Part shown: piece after piece, positions 1 to 12,000 of the stretch
Numbering within the stretch: the first letter of the stretch is position 1
Layout of the letters: each line of letters starts with the position of its first letter
NCBI GenBank assembly: GCA_019916065.1
Contig: CM034241.1
Location: forward strand, 6,177,920-6,241,919
Length of the DNA stretch: 64,000 nt
Reading direction: 5' to 3'
Source of the DNA: Vitellaria paradoxa
Taxonomy: Eukaryota; Streptophyta; Magnoliopsida; Ericales; Sapotaceae
Notes under the pieces: generated by a model
Database searches by the model: none
Seen by the model: the letters and a program-made list of their open reading frames with translations, nothing else
What the model was told of the DNA's origin: nothing
Translations under genes and position numbers: made by a program

Positions 1-653
1 TTTGTGAATCCTTCAATTTTTTTGTTATTTATTTATTTATTTTTTTGGGGTGGGGGGTTGGGAGGTTTGGGCTTTTTTGCTTGCTCTTTTGTTTTTGTTT
101 TCGTTTTGTTTTTGGTATATACTTGGATAGAAAGCGTATACGGCATCTTGTATACCATTGCACTAGGTTATGCATCCTTGGAGGCCTTCTCTTGTTAATA
201 ATTTTTTATGTTTTACTGATCAAAAAAATATTTTTTAATGGGTATTCTACTGTAAGAAACGACTGAGTCACTTCCTCTCTTTTCTTTTTGATATTAGCTC
301 AAATAAATAGTTGTAGGCTAATGTGAATATCGAAACACATTAGTAACGGCTGTACCAATCTGGTAAAGAATAAGGGAAAAAAACAAATGAAAAACTTTAG
401 GAATCTATTATGAGTGGTGCTTTTGGCTCAATGACTTCAACTTGTGGCTTTAGTGGTTGGTGGCTAAAGCGGGCAGAGGTCAGCTTTGCCTCTTGTTTGT
501 GCCAGAGGTTTTGGAGAGTTTGAAAGAACTCTTTGGCAATCTGGGATGTGAATAATGTATTGATGTCAACTTTATGCTGGGTGGCACTGCTAAGTGATTA
601 TCTGCTTATGCTTCTTGTCTAACCTTGCAGGTCAAAAAAACCTTTGGTTGTGT

Positions 654-657
<4 letters not shown>

Positions 658-697
<40 letters not shown>

Positions 698-701
698 AAA
701 A
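658..701. repeat. poly-C run followed by poly-A
   Basis: Thirty consecutive C (658-687), one G, then about thirteen A. Runs like this are prone to assembly and sequencing error, so the length is approximate. Confidence 0.9.
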
Positions 702-1104
702 GAACTTTGGTTTAAGAGTTATTGGCCTTGGGGCTGTAGCCTAGTTACTTTTATACCTGTCAACTTATTTTAAGATTAGCAATCAATTGCTTTAGGTGGG
801 TCTGCCTTGAACTTGGTGAGGCACCCCTGGAAATAGCTTCCTCTTCTCTCTCTCCCACCCCCTGTGCTATGACTTCCTCTCTGCTCTCAAACAGGTTTAT
901 CTCTCAATCTTGAAGAAACAAACCTTCTCTCTAAGGCAGCACTACAGAATATGCATTAAGGATTCGACTGGGCTGGCTCAAATAAAAGATTAGGTTTTTG
1001 AACCTGATGTAGATCAATTGACATACATGTGTATATATATATATATAATGAATGGAAACCAATTGTTTTTGTTTAAGGATGCCAAAAGACTAGAATTAAC
1101 TAAA

Positions 1105-3575
1105 TGGTTTGACACCCTAATATGGTTGTCTATGCTTTGTATTTATACTAGTAGTAATCCAATACAAAGTAGGAACATGAGAAAACTATATAATCTTGGC
1201 TTCTTTTCCTATCATTTATAGATTGAATTTCTTGTATGCAATGCACCTCAAAACACTAATGTAGTTGTTGCTCTTTTCAATAGAAGCTAAAATTCTTTAT
1301 TTCCCTTGGGGTAACTAAGGAAGTAAGCTTTCCAAGTCCTTACACCCTTGAGGCCATCATGGCACAAGGAAGTAGCAATCCGGGTGAAAGAATGTGGCTC
1401 CATACCGGATAGATCTTAGGTATGGATTGATCATTTGAACTAAACGAGAAATGAAGGCATCCCTTACTCCATTCCTTCCTAAGATGGGGAAGGAATGGTT
1501 GGGATGGGCGGAAAGCTGCTGCACCTAAGGGAGTGCAGCATTTTCCGCTTGAGTTTGGAAAACATGTGAGTTTGGAAATTGAAGAGCGGAACGTGCCAAA
1601 AACATGTGGTAAATATCATGCCCAAAGTTCATTGGAATCTCTATTTCGAACAAGAGTTGCTATGAAATCTGATGGTTGATGTTGGAAAAGGAAGTAATGG
1701 CTATGAAATATATTAAAATGATCAAGGACATGTATGACAGACCAATTAGTGGCCTAAGATTGGTGGTGATACAAATTTTCAATTACAATTGGTCTGTAGA
1801 AGGATTTGCTTTAGACCCTGATTTTTACTTTGGTTATAGATGAACTTAGTAAACATATTAAAGTGATGAAGACTTGTATGATATAGTAGTTACTAACGTA
1901 AGGATTGTCAGCGGTTATACAAGTGATTTTTCAATTACAATTGGTTTGTACCTAGGACATGGTTTAAATTTTCCCTCATCCTTTTCACTTTGATAATGGA
2001 TGGGCTAATTTTACATACACTTATAGAAAAGATAACCCATGACGAAAATGAATGGAGGAAGAGAATTTACGCAGCCGACCCTAACTTATTTGACTAAGGT
2101 CTTGTTGAGTTGACTAAGTAGGAATGGCAATCCAATCCTATAATAAATAGGAAATAAATCGATGCCTATCCTAAATACTGGAAGAAATCGGAGCTACGGC
2201 TTGGATTGCGCGAATCTGGTCAGGGAAAAAGGTTTGGCGCACAGCGGGAATTGAAACCAAAGGGGGGCATAATCTCTCGTTTTCTCTTCTAAATTGTCTT
2301 CAGTAGAAGTGGTGCCTCCCCCTCCCCCGTGGCTATATCTCTCTAAGAAGGCAAGGCGAAAAAATCAAGGGCTTTTTCAATAGTTAAGAAAATGATCGAT
2401 GGAATGTGCGGTGAAAAAATTCTAGGGTTAAATTGGTGTTGCAGAGTGGAGAGTCTTGAAACTTTTGAGGTTTTGTAGAATTTTTAAATATGTACACTAA
2501 TAATATTTATTACTTCTAAAACTCCATCACAAGGTGGAATATATATATATATATATATATCAGTGAAATTTGCTGTTACTGGATTGCTATGAAATTATGT
2601 TGACTTCAGTTTACTTTATCAAAATCTGGAATAGCCTATTATGAAGAACCTAGCGACAGTGAATACACTATGTGAATGATGGGATTGGCATGTCCTTTCA
2701 ATTACTACTACGAAAACTTTGAAACCAATTGGTGACGACGACGACTGTGAGACAACGATGAAAATGATGACAAAAATTGCTTAGGTTGAGCTGTTAGGGT
2801 TTCTTGATATATATGCAAGAATGAAGGCGCTAAGATTTCTTGATACAGACACTAGAACCCAAAGAAAAATAACAATGATTTTATTATCTCTACTGCCATG
2901 TTAAAATACTAATTGCATGCTGTTGGCAGGGTGAAATCTCTGATACTATGTAAAAATGTAGAGATTTGAAAAACTAAACTCACATTAGTGGGAGCCTAAC
3001 TCTCTATTTGCAGTAGTAGAAATCCAATACAAAAATAGGAATTTGATTAACAAACGTATACTAATTAGGAACGAAAATCGAATCCTATACTAAATAGGAA
3101 ATAAATCAAGGTTCTATCTAAATAGGAGAGAAAATCACAATATAACTTAACTATCTATGCTGATAATATTGATTGCTTCGAACATAAACTTTTCTAGAAG
3201 ATTTGACTCCTTAGAGAGCCGATTAAAGGGAGGCACTTTGAGACCAAAGAGTTGACTTCTCCCTTCGAATACGTTGCTAGAAGACAATTAATTCTAGTGG
3301 TTGTGAGGATGAATAACATTAGCTACTTTGATTGTGAATACTTCGATAGCCAATTGGCGATGGATCTTGTTTGATGGGTGACATATAAGGGTCAGCTCGT
3401 CAGCCGAGTATAATTTAATGGAAATATTAATAGATAGGTTTTTCACTTTAATACCACATTACTACCACATCCAAGGATTAGGATTAATTGAATGGCTTGA
3501 CACCCAAATATGGTCATCTATAGTTTGTATTTATACTAGGGGGAATTGAATACAAAATATGAATGGGAGAAAAGT
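1105..3575. repeat. dispersed LTR-like fragments
   Basis: Two stretches (about 1105-1180 and 3483-3575) share the same order of phrases: a tract resembling TGGTTTGACACCC, then ATATGGT, then GTTTGTATTTATACTAG, then a tract around AATACAAA. A shorter piece is at 2995-3035. The same phrase family recurs at 13236-13280 and 13612-13665 inside the host gene. The pattern suggests fragments of one non-coding repeat, probably a Copia LTR. No complete element could be bounded. Confidence 0.5.
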
Positions 3576-4093
3576 ATACAATCCTACATGAATTAGGAAA
3601 AGACTAGGAAACAGAAATGAGAAAGAAAAATATTTCCACAATATTCTTGTAAAAGGAAAATCTGTTTTTTCGATTAAAATGTGGTTATAGAGTACTTTTT
3701 AACTACTTTCGCAAACTAGACTTGGATTGTTATTTTTAGAAGTTCAAATATTAAAGAAATTTCCCTTATTGTATTTTTTGGGTACATTTCCCTTAGCCAT
3801 GATCATGCGCCAAAGGAGATACTGTTTCTATCTCCCTAATTTTTTCCCCTTTCCTTCTCCAACTCTTTCAATGCCTCCCCTTGCCTTTCCTTCTCCCTTT
3901 TAAAGTTAGAATTAAATATAACTAATTTCAAATAACGGAGAGTTTTGAAAGAGGGGTAAGAGGCGTATATTCTGTGTCACCCCATTAACCATTTTCTTAT
4001 TTATAATGAATACAAAAGATCCCCCAAATCTCTCATATCAAAAAATACAGTGATATTGATGTTATCCCATATTGATATTGATATTATCCTATA

Positions 4094-5275
4094 CATTAAC
4101 ACACTTCCTCAAGTTGGAGCATAAAAATCAAACGTGCCCAACTTGTAAGACTAATCTTGGAAAGAAACACGAGACATTTGATGAGAATGTCCCCCAATTG
4201 AGATTCATACCAACTTAAAGGTACAAAGATATCCGCATTGCAGGTGGTTCAAATAAAGTGATAATCTACCTCAATATATTTGGTGCGCTCATGGAAGACG
4301 AGATTATTAGAAATAACGATAGTCGTTTGATTATCAATGTATATGGACATTGGTCAAGAAACATCAATACCAAAATCATGAAGGAGAGAGTGAATCCAAA
4401 GCATCTTGGAAACTATATGAGCCATAGCTCGATACTTGGCTTCATCACTAGGATGGGCTATAACATTTTATTTTTCGCTTTGTCAAGTGATCTGATTATG
4501 ACCAACAAATGTGCACTAGCTAGAGGCAGAATGCCGATCCACGCAACTACTAGCTCAATTAGCATTGCTAAAGCGAGGGATAGAAAGAGATGATGATGGA
4601 CTATGTAGTAAAGCACGATTAGGAGTGCCCTCAAATAATGTAGAATGCGAGACACAGCCTCATATTGTGGATTACGTGGGGCATGCATAAACTAGCTAAT
4701 CACATCAACAACATAAGTGATGTCGAGATGAGTCATAATAGGATAAATTAGCTTTGTAACCAAGTGGCAGTAGTGACCAATATCATCAAAGAGAGCACTT
4801 GTTTCATTATCAAGTTTGACTGATGAATCCATTGGAATGTCAATGGGTCGAAAACCCAAAAGGCTAGTGTCAGACAATAAATTTAGAACGTATTTCCTTT
4901 GAGAAAGAGACAGACCTCAATCCCAATAAAATAACGAAGAGCACCCAAGTCTTTGGTATGAAATTGTTGACTTAAATGTTTCATATGAAATTGTTGACTT
5001 AAATGTTTCAAATTAACAATACCAGTGACATCATCCCCAGAGATAATCCACATAAATAATCAAGATAATAATTCCAGAATTAGCGTGATGAGTAAAAACA
5101 AAATGGTCGGAGGTATGCCTACAAAAACCATGGTCAAGTATAACCTTGCTAAAGTGATTAAAAATCAAGCTCGGAGTGACTGTTTTAGGCCATATAAGTC
5201 ACGATGTAAGTGACAAACTGGATGTTTACTGCCAAAAATGGCGTAGCCAGGTGGTTGATCCATATAAACTTTTTT
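4094..5275 (-). mobile_element. decayed Ty1/Copia element, RT-RNase H relic
   Basis: The minus strand reads, in pieces from three frames, as Copia reverse transcriptase and RNase H. Near 5270-5150 it reads YMDQPPGYA, then LYGLKQS. Near 4950 it reads KDLGALRYFIGIEV, then LLSDTSLLGFRPIDIPMD (4877-4820) and MHAPRNPQYEAVSRILHYL (4688-4630). RNase H remains follow (CTFVGG near 4500; FHERTKYIEVDYHFI near 4290; ending near 4180). Next to it is a purine-rich tract and a TGTTAATG that could be the start of a 3' LTR at 4101. Stops and frameshifts are frequent, so it is dead. Its 5' half was not found. Confidence 0.8.
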
Positions 5276-6009
5276 CTTAAGAGACTAAAATAAAATGCTA
5301 ACAGAATAATAATTTCAGTATTTCAATTGAAGTTTCCCATTACTGAGAGAAGAAGGCTGAGGATGATTGGAGCACACACGTGCTGGTTGTACCTTCTGTG
5401 ACTAGATGTCATGCACCGAGGGTGCGGTGGCGCATTGGTGGTTATCTGGTTTGTTTTATGAGCCTTGTTTGTGAGAAATGAGGCTTCTGGTGTGGTGCAT
5501 TGCTTTTTTGGGGGACTAGAGGTGCTGCTGTTGACCACCATAATAGCGGTGGCAAGGGTTTTTGGGTTAAAAGGAACACAACAGGTATTGTTTTGTTGTT
5601 TGGAAGCTTCTGGTGTGGTTGATCAATTTCTCTGGTGATTGTTGAGAGATTTACTAAGGTTTGGGATACAAGATATTTGGGAATTCAAGTCACCCACAAC
5701 TAGGTTCCTATGTCTCTATTTACAATAATAGGATTCTACAAAATAGAAAAGGAACACATGTAAACCTTAAAAACATATAAAAGGACCTAACTACCCTAAT
5801 TCTAATTTATGTTTACTTTTGACATACTTCAATTTTTAGTTTTTACTTTCGTGCTCTCTCTCTCTCATTGTTTCGGAAACATCCGAAGGCTTGTGCACTT
5901 TGGCCATTTCTACTTAGTCAGTCAAGTTTGAAATTGTCAGAAAGCTACAGAACTGACATAGTTCGAAATTTATTTATTATTTACGTTTTTTTTCCTCCTT
6001 TGGTTGCAG

Positions 6010-9000
6010 GTGTCTTGGCATGCTTCTTCAGAAAGTTGATGACAAGGCATATGTTTGTGATAAAATTGATTTGATGTATAAGCAAGCCAATATTGCATTC
6101 CCAACTAATAGGCTCGGTTTGGCAAAAGCTATTGGATTGGTAGTATAGTTTGAAGCATTGTTCCCATTCTTCTATTTTAAGTCACATCTAAACTTTATTT
6201 AATTTTTACTACTGTCAGGTAGCCGCATCCCACTTGGATACTGTTTTGGCAAAACTGAAAGACATTCTTGATAATGTTGGGCAAAATATCTTTCAGAGGT
6301 GTATGCCTTAATCATTTGATATAACTTTTACTCCCCATGTATCTGTGTGTGGGTATGTGCACGGACATGTAAACATTTATCTGACTGCGGAAAATGATTA
6401 TGATGACTCTTGTTCTTCTTTCTTTCCTTCATCTTTTTTACGTCTTTCATGTTCCAGCTCTGTCGAAATTGTCGTCAAAGATGAGGAACATACTATTAAA
6501 ATTAATATATACAAAACCTTTGACAGCAAGCAAAAGTTTTTCATATTTCTTTCCAAAGAATGGATTTAGCGTACATTGGTAACAACTGTAACACATACAG
6601 ACTGTAAAGGGAAAGTGTTGTGTCAGAATAAGCAAAGAGTCTTGAAAAATTTAAGAAGCAGTTTACTTTCAAGCTAACTTATCGTAACCTATTATTCTCT
6701 GAACAATTAACTGTGCTACTGAAGATAAGATATATTGTCTTTGTGCTTTAAACATCTATCCATTAAAGATTCATTGTGCTAGTTTGTGCCTGTTGCTCTA
6801 AACATTATGATGCTCTGCTGGGTGCAGATTTCTGTCTTTTTTCTCTGATAGAGCTAGGATGGATGATTCTGATGACGTTCATGCTGCTTTGGCCTTAATG
6901 TATGGGTATGCAGCAAGATATGCCCCATCAACCGTAATTGAAGCCAGAATAGATGCTCTTGTGGTATGATGCCATTTTCTTTGGTTTTGTTTCAATAAAT
7001 GCTTGTGGTAACCATTTTTATCTAATCAAAGGTTGCTTCCGTTGTCTCCAGTCACTATTTGTTACCATGAATGTTCCCCCGTCTTCTATTTTTCCCCCTT
7101 TTGGCTTTCAGCTATATATTTAAGTCCACTAGTTTATTTTTTTTCCCAATGCTAGATGAATTGTAGATAGGCTATTAATAAGCATTAGAGTGGCTTTAAA
7201 CCAGCTAGTTTAGGGTTGTTTAGTAATGGTGTCATTTTTCTATTTACGTTTATTTGTTCACGGTTTTTGTTTTTTATTTTCTGTTATTGTTTTCTTTTCT
7301 GAAATGAAAACTAAAATTGTGTTTGAAAATATAATTTTGTTTACAATTATTAATTTTTTATTTTCATAAAATATTTAATTTTATTAGTTTTTAAAAAATT
7401 AATTGAATTTAATAAAATATATTTTATATTAATTTATCCAAAATAATTGAATAACATATAATTATTATATCATTTAATTCAGCAAATATAAAATATATTA
7501 ATTATAATTTAATTATATTATTTATTAAAAAATTGAATAAAATATATTTCACAATAATTTAATTATGATATTCACTAAATTTAATTTAATAAAATATATG
7601 TCATATTGAATAAATAAGTAAATTAAATTAAATTAATTAATTTTAAATTAAATAATTTAATTTTTTTATTTATTAAAAATAATTTAATAAAATATATTTC
7701 ATATCAAATAAATAAATTAAATTAAATTAATTTAATTATGATATTTATTAAAAATAATTTAATGAAATATTTTTAATATTAATTAATTAAATTAATTATT
7801 AAATTTTAGGTTAAATTAATTGTTAAATTAATTAAATTAAATTAAATATTTATTAAAAATAAATTAATGGATATATTACATATTAATTTAGGTAATAATT
7901 TAATTAATTTAATGATATTATATTATTTATTGAAAATAATTTAGGTTTAATAAAATATTTGAATAAAATAATTTATTTTAATATGATGTAATGAAAATGA
8001 ACAAAGTGTTAAAATTGACAAAATGTTTGCAACAGAAAAGAAAAATAACAGTGTGAAAACACTTTTTTTTCCTTCTGTTTTCCTGTTTAAGTTTTCATTT
8101 TTTTGAAAAAAAAAATAATAATAAATAGATTTAACAAACATGTTTCTATTGCCAATTTATAAAATTTTTAAAACATAAATGGAAAAACAGAAGACAAAAA
8201 AATGTTGATTGGTTATGCTCATAGATACATCACACAGCATATAAAGATATAAATTGGTTTCATGGCTGTAAAATTGTGTAAGAAGCCAGGGATCTATCAG
8301 TGGATATGGCTTGCTATTTGAGCCATCACCTGGGAATTTGGCAGGTAAATCATCAAGTTACCTGTATTATTAGAAATGATACTGGGTTTGGCCGGAGTGC
8401 CAGAATGCCTGATGCAGATTTTCATTGGATGCTGGTATCAAGCACCAGAGAGGCTGTGTGGTTGATTAAAAGGGCAGTAATGATCTAAGAATCACTTGGG
8501 AGTCGGGTTTTGTTTAGGGCTGCGGTCTAAGAAAAGGAGTTCTCATCTCTCTCTTGCACAATACTCTTTTCCATTCAATAAAGAGTTATTAATTTCACGA
8601 GTGTTTGACATCCTTTTGACCTTTATTTTTACTTAACACTAGTGGAATAATAATTCTAATAATCTAAGAAAAACACAGTAGAACAAACTAAAATACATTA
8701 AAATATACCAATATAGTGATTTATTTCTTAGTTTTAATACTTTCAAATAGATTTTAATTTATGCTTCTAAACATTTTTATAAATATTCATATTTTTATGT
8801 TGCACTCAAAATGTTTCTAAAATGTTTTTGAAATGTTTTCATGGTAACTAAAACATCCATCAAAGTGAAATTTTGATCCTTGTATCAGACAAAACTACTG
8901 TTGAGTATCTCAATTGTCAGTGTAGCTGATTTCTTCATCTTCTAAGATTAGGATTTTTGAAAACTCGTTCACTTGCAAAGATTTTCTCCTCTTTCTTATT

Positions 9001-12000
9001 TCGTAAAAGTTTTTATATTTATTCTTTATACTGCTCTAAGCCACTGCACCTGTTGCCAATTAGACATTAAGAAGATATTTGGTTGACGTCAAAAATGATA
9101 AAAAAACGGGTCAGCAGATTGTGGATTTAGCATTAAGATGTTTCCTCCATGATGTCTACAGGATTCTTGATCAAATATTGCAACATGGAATTTAGCAATT
9201 AATTTATCTCAATTGTCAGTGTGGCTGATTTCTTCATCTTCTAGGATTAGGATTTTTGAAAACTGGTTCACTTGCAAAGATTTCCTCCTCTTTCTTATTT
9301 TGTAAAAGTTTTTATATTTATTCTTTATACTGTTCTAAGCCACTGCACCTGTAAAATTTATTGAGAATTCATTTTGTTAATATAAATAAGTTTTTGTGTA
9401 TGATATTTTTCTTGATACATGTCTTTTCTCTTCTCTTATTAGTAAAATTATTAACTTATCAAAAAAATAAATGGAAGCTCTAAATGAAAAATTGTAGCAT
9501 GATAGACTATTTTCATTTTATAGGGCATTTGGTAAAATCTTAAGATTTTGCGAATCAATTTTACGATTCGATTTTTGGACTCTCCATTGATTTTAAGTAA
9601 AATCACGATTTTAACAACCTTGAGTTAGACATTAAGAAGATATTTGGTTGATGTTAAAAATGATTAAAAAAATTGTACAGCCGATTTCGTATTTAGCATT
9701 AAGTTATTTCCTCCATGGTGCCTACATGATTCTTGGTCTAATGTTGCAAAACAGAAGTTAGCATTACTTTTGGAAGCTTTGTTATGTTACATTTTGTTTT
9801 TGTTCTTTTTGGTCTATTAGGTATATGGCCAACCTTCATGCATCATCATCATGTGATTCCATCTGATCATATTAACAGCGACTAACAATGGGTGATGCCC
9901 TTATGTCCTCATGTGATATTATTTAGATGTGTATCCACTTATAATATTCCCTTACGTCAACCAGGGCCTCACAGGTTGATGATGGTATTATTAATTAAAT
10001 GGATTTGATGATTTGTATCACAACATCATTTTTAGGTTATGCTACTTACCACTGTTGCTACAGGGGACAAATATGCTTTCACGACTCCTCCATGTGCGCC
10101 ATCCGACAGCAAAGCAGGCTGTTATTACTGCTATTGATTTGCTAGGTTTGTATATGGGTTGGATACTTATATTCCCTTCTCTGATGATCACTTGACAATA
10201 TCAATGACTATGGATATTTCATTTGTACTAGCAATCAAATCTTGTGAAGTTGATAACTCTGTTGTAATTTTTCTAATGCAGGTCATGCTGTCATTAATGC
10301 TGCTGAAAGTGGTATATCATTCCCATTGAAAAGAAGGGACATATTGCTTGATTATATATTGACTTTGATGGGCCGTGATGATGATGAGGGCTTTGCTGAT
10401 TCTCGCCTTGAACTTCTGCGCACGCAGGTTTTTTTACTGCTTGAATTCAATCTGTGTTGTTCCAGCAGTTGTCTCACATTGCCCTGGTTCTTAGCGGAAC
10501 TGTTTGAACTTTGCTTTGAATGTGGGTGTTTTGCAGGCCCTTGCATTAAGTGCCTGCACAACCTTGGTCTCTGTAGAACCCAAACTGACAATTGAAACAA
10601 GAAATCTTGTTATGAAGGTGCAACTTTCACTAGTTATTGTGATTGCTTTGTTGATAATCTTTTCCAATTTTATTTATTTCCCAGTTGCGAATATTTTTCT
10701 TCAAAATTGGCAGGCAACTTTAGGATTTTTCGCTTTGCCAAATGATCCTGCTGATGTTGTCAATCCCCTCATAGACAACCTTATCACACTCTTATGTGCA
10801 ATTCTTCTCACAAGGTATTTTTTTATTGTTAATTTTGTTATTGTAAGACTCAGAATTATTGGTCTTGAAAAATCAAGAAATTGTTGCTTGTCATATTTCA
10901 ATTTTTTGTCCTTTCTTGAGTGAGATGAATTTTATTACTTGACACTGTTGGTGTTTAATGATATTGTTCAGTACGTCAATCTGCTATACACAAATTATAG
11001 GTGTATTTGGTTGTGTTTTAGTGAATGATTACAGCTTTCTAATCTATGGCTAACTACTTCTGGGCACATGCTAAAATATCACACATCTCATGGGAGCCCA
11101 AAATTAGTGCTCTAGGCCCACAAGAACCAAGTCTTTCGGTCTCTGCAAAAATGCATGCATTAGTTTTTGGAATAACTTCTCATTGAGGTGGTTGTTCCTT
11201 ACTGGCTTGTTTACTTTGCATGCAATTGAGTTGCATACAAGTTGCATCTTTTGGTTCCATTCGAAAGTGTTAACTAAAACCTGCATGGAGTATATGGCCC
11301 TTTACTTAAGTCTGAATAGTTTTGCATTTGTGCAAAATAGATTGTCCACACATTTATATTGCATGGTAGGATTTTTGTGTACATAATCTGACTAGTAATC
11401 TGGTGTTGCCATTAGCGGAGAGGATGGAAGAAGCCGGGCAGAGCAGCTTTTGCACATTTTGAGGCAGATTGATCGATATGTTTCCTCACCCATTGAGTGT
11501 CATAGAATAAGGGGATGTCATGCGGTGCATGAGATGCTTCTGAAGTTCCAAACACTGTGTGCCAGTGGATATTGTAAACTTGGCTGCCGTGGAACTTGCA
11601 CACATAACAAACAATTTGACAACACTTTGAATCGCAATTTTTCCAACTTACCATGTAATTTGTGTTTTCTTAACTACTTGTATCTGTAATGGTTTGCTGT
11701 TTACCAATTTTATGCTCTGTTTTGTTGCCAGCTGCATTTGTCTTGCCAAGTCGTGATGCATTGTGTTTGGGGGATAGGGTCTTAATCTATCTTCCAAGAT
11801 GTGCAGATACTAATTCTGAAGTTAGAAAAGTATCTGTTCAGGTCAGTTATTAGCAAGTCATTAATTGTTGTTATGGTGAAGTTTCCCTCAGAATGAAAGA
11901 GTCTATTGATCATTTTGAAAACTGAATTGTTATTTCTTCTACTTTGTTTCAGATTAAATTACAATATCCCTTATATACCTTTTTTTCCCTTGCAGATCCT

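Larger units (their letters stand above)
1..6009. other. 5' flank or large upstream intron of the SGR6-like gene, with transposon debris
   Basis: I recognise no exon here. The first exon of the HEAT-repeat gene visible in the window starts at 6010 in mid-protein, so this stretch is either a long intron or the missing N-terminal exons are outside the window. It holds simple repeats (30 C at 658-687 followed by A, a TA run near 2539-2560), related fragments near 1105-1180, 2990-3030 and 3480-3570, and a Copia relic at 4094-5275. Short open frames here are full of homopolymers and have no family resemblance. Confidence 0.6.
6964..10063 (+). other. 3.1-kb intron of the SGR6-like gene
   Basis: No coding sequence is seen. 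The intron contains an almost G/C-free block (7290-7960) and an interleaved duplication (8895-9765). The short open frames at 7947-8141 (minus) and 8300-8488 (plus) show no family resemblance. Confidence 0.8.

Noticed and set aside
4258..4593. 111-codon plus-strand frame
   Set aside because: Antisense shadow of a Copia RNase H relic.
10504..10923. 139-codon open frame as a separate small gene
   Set aside because: It is two SGR6 exons read through their intron; the phases and splice sites fit the large gene.
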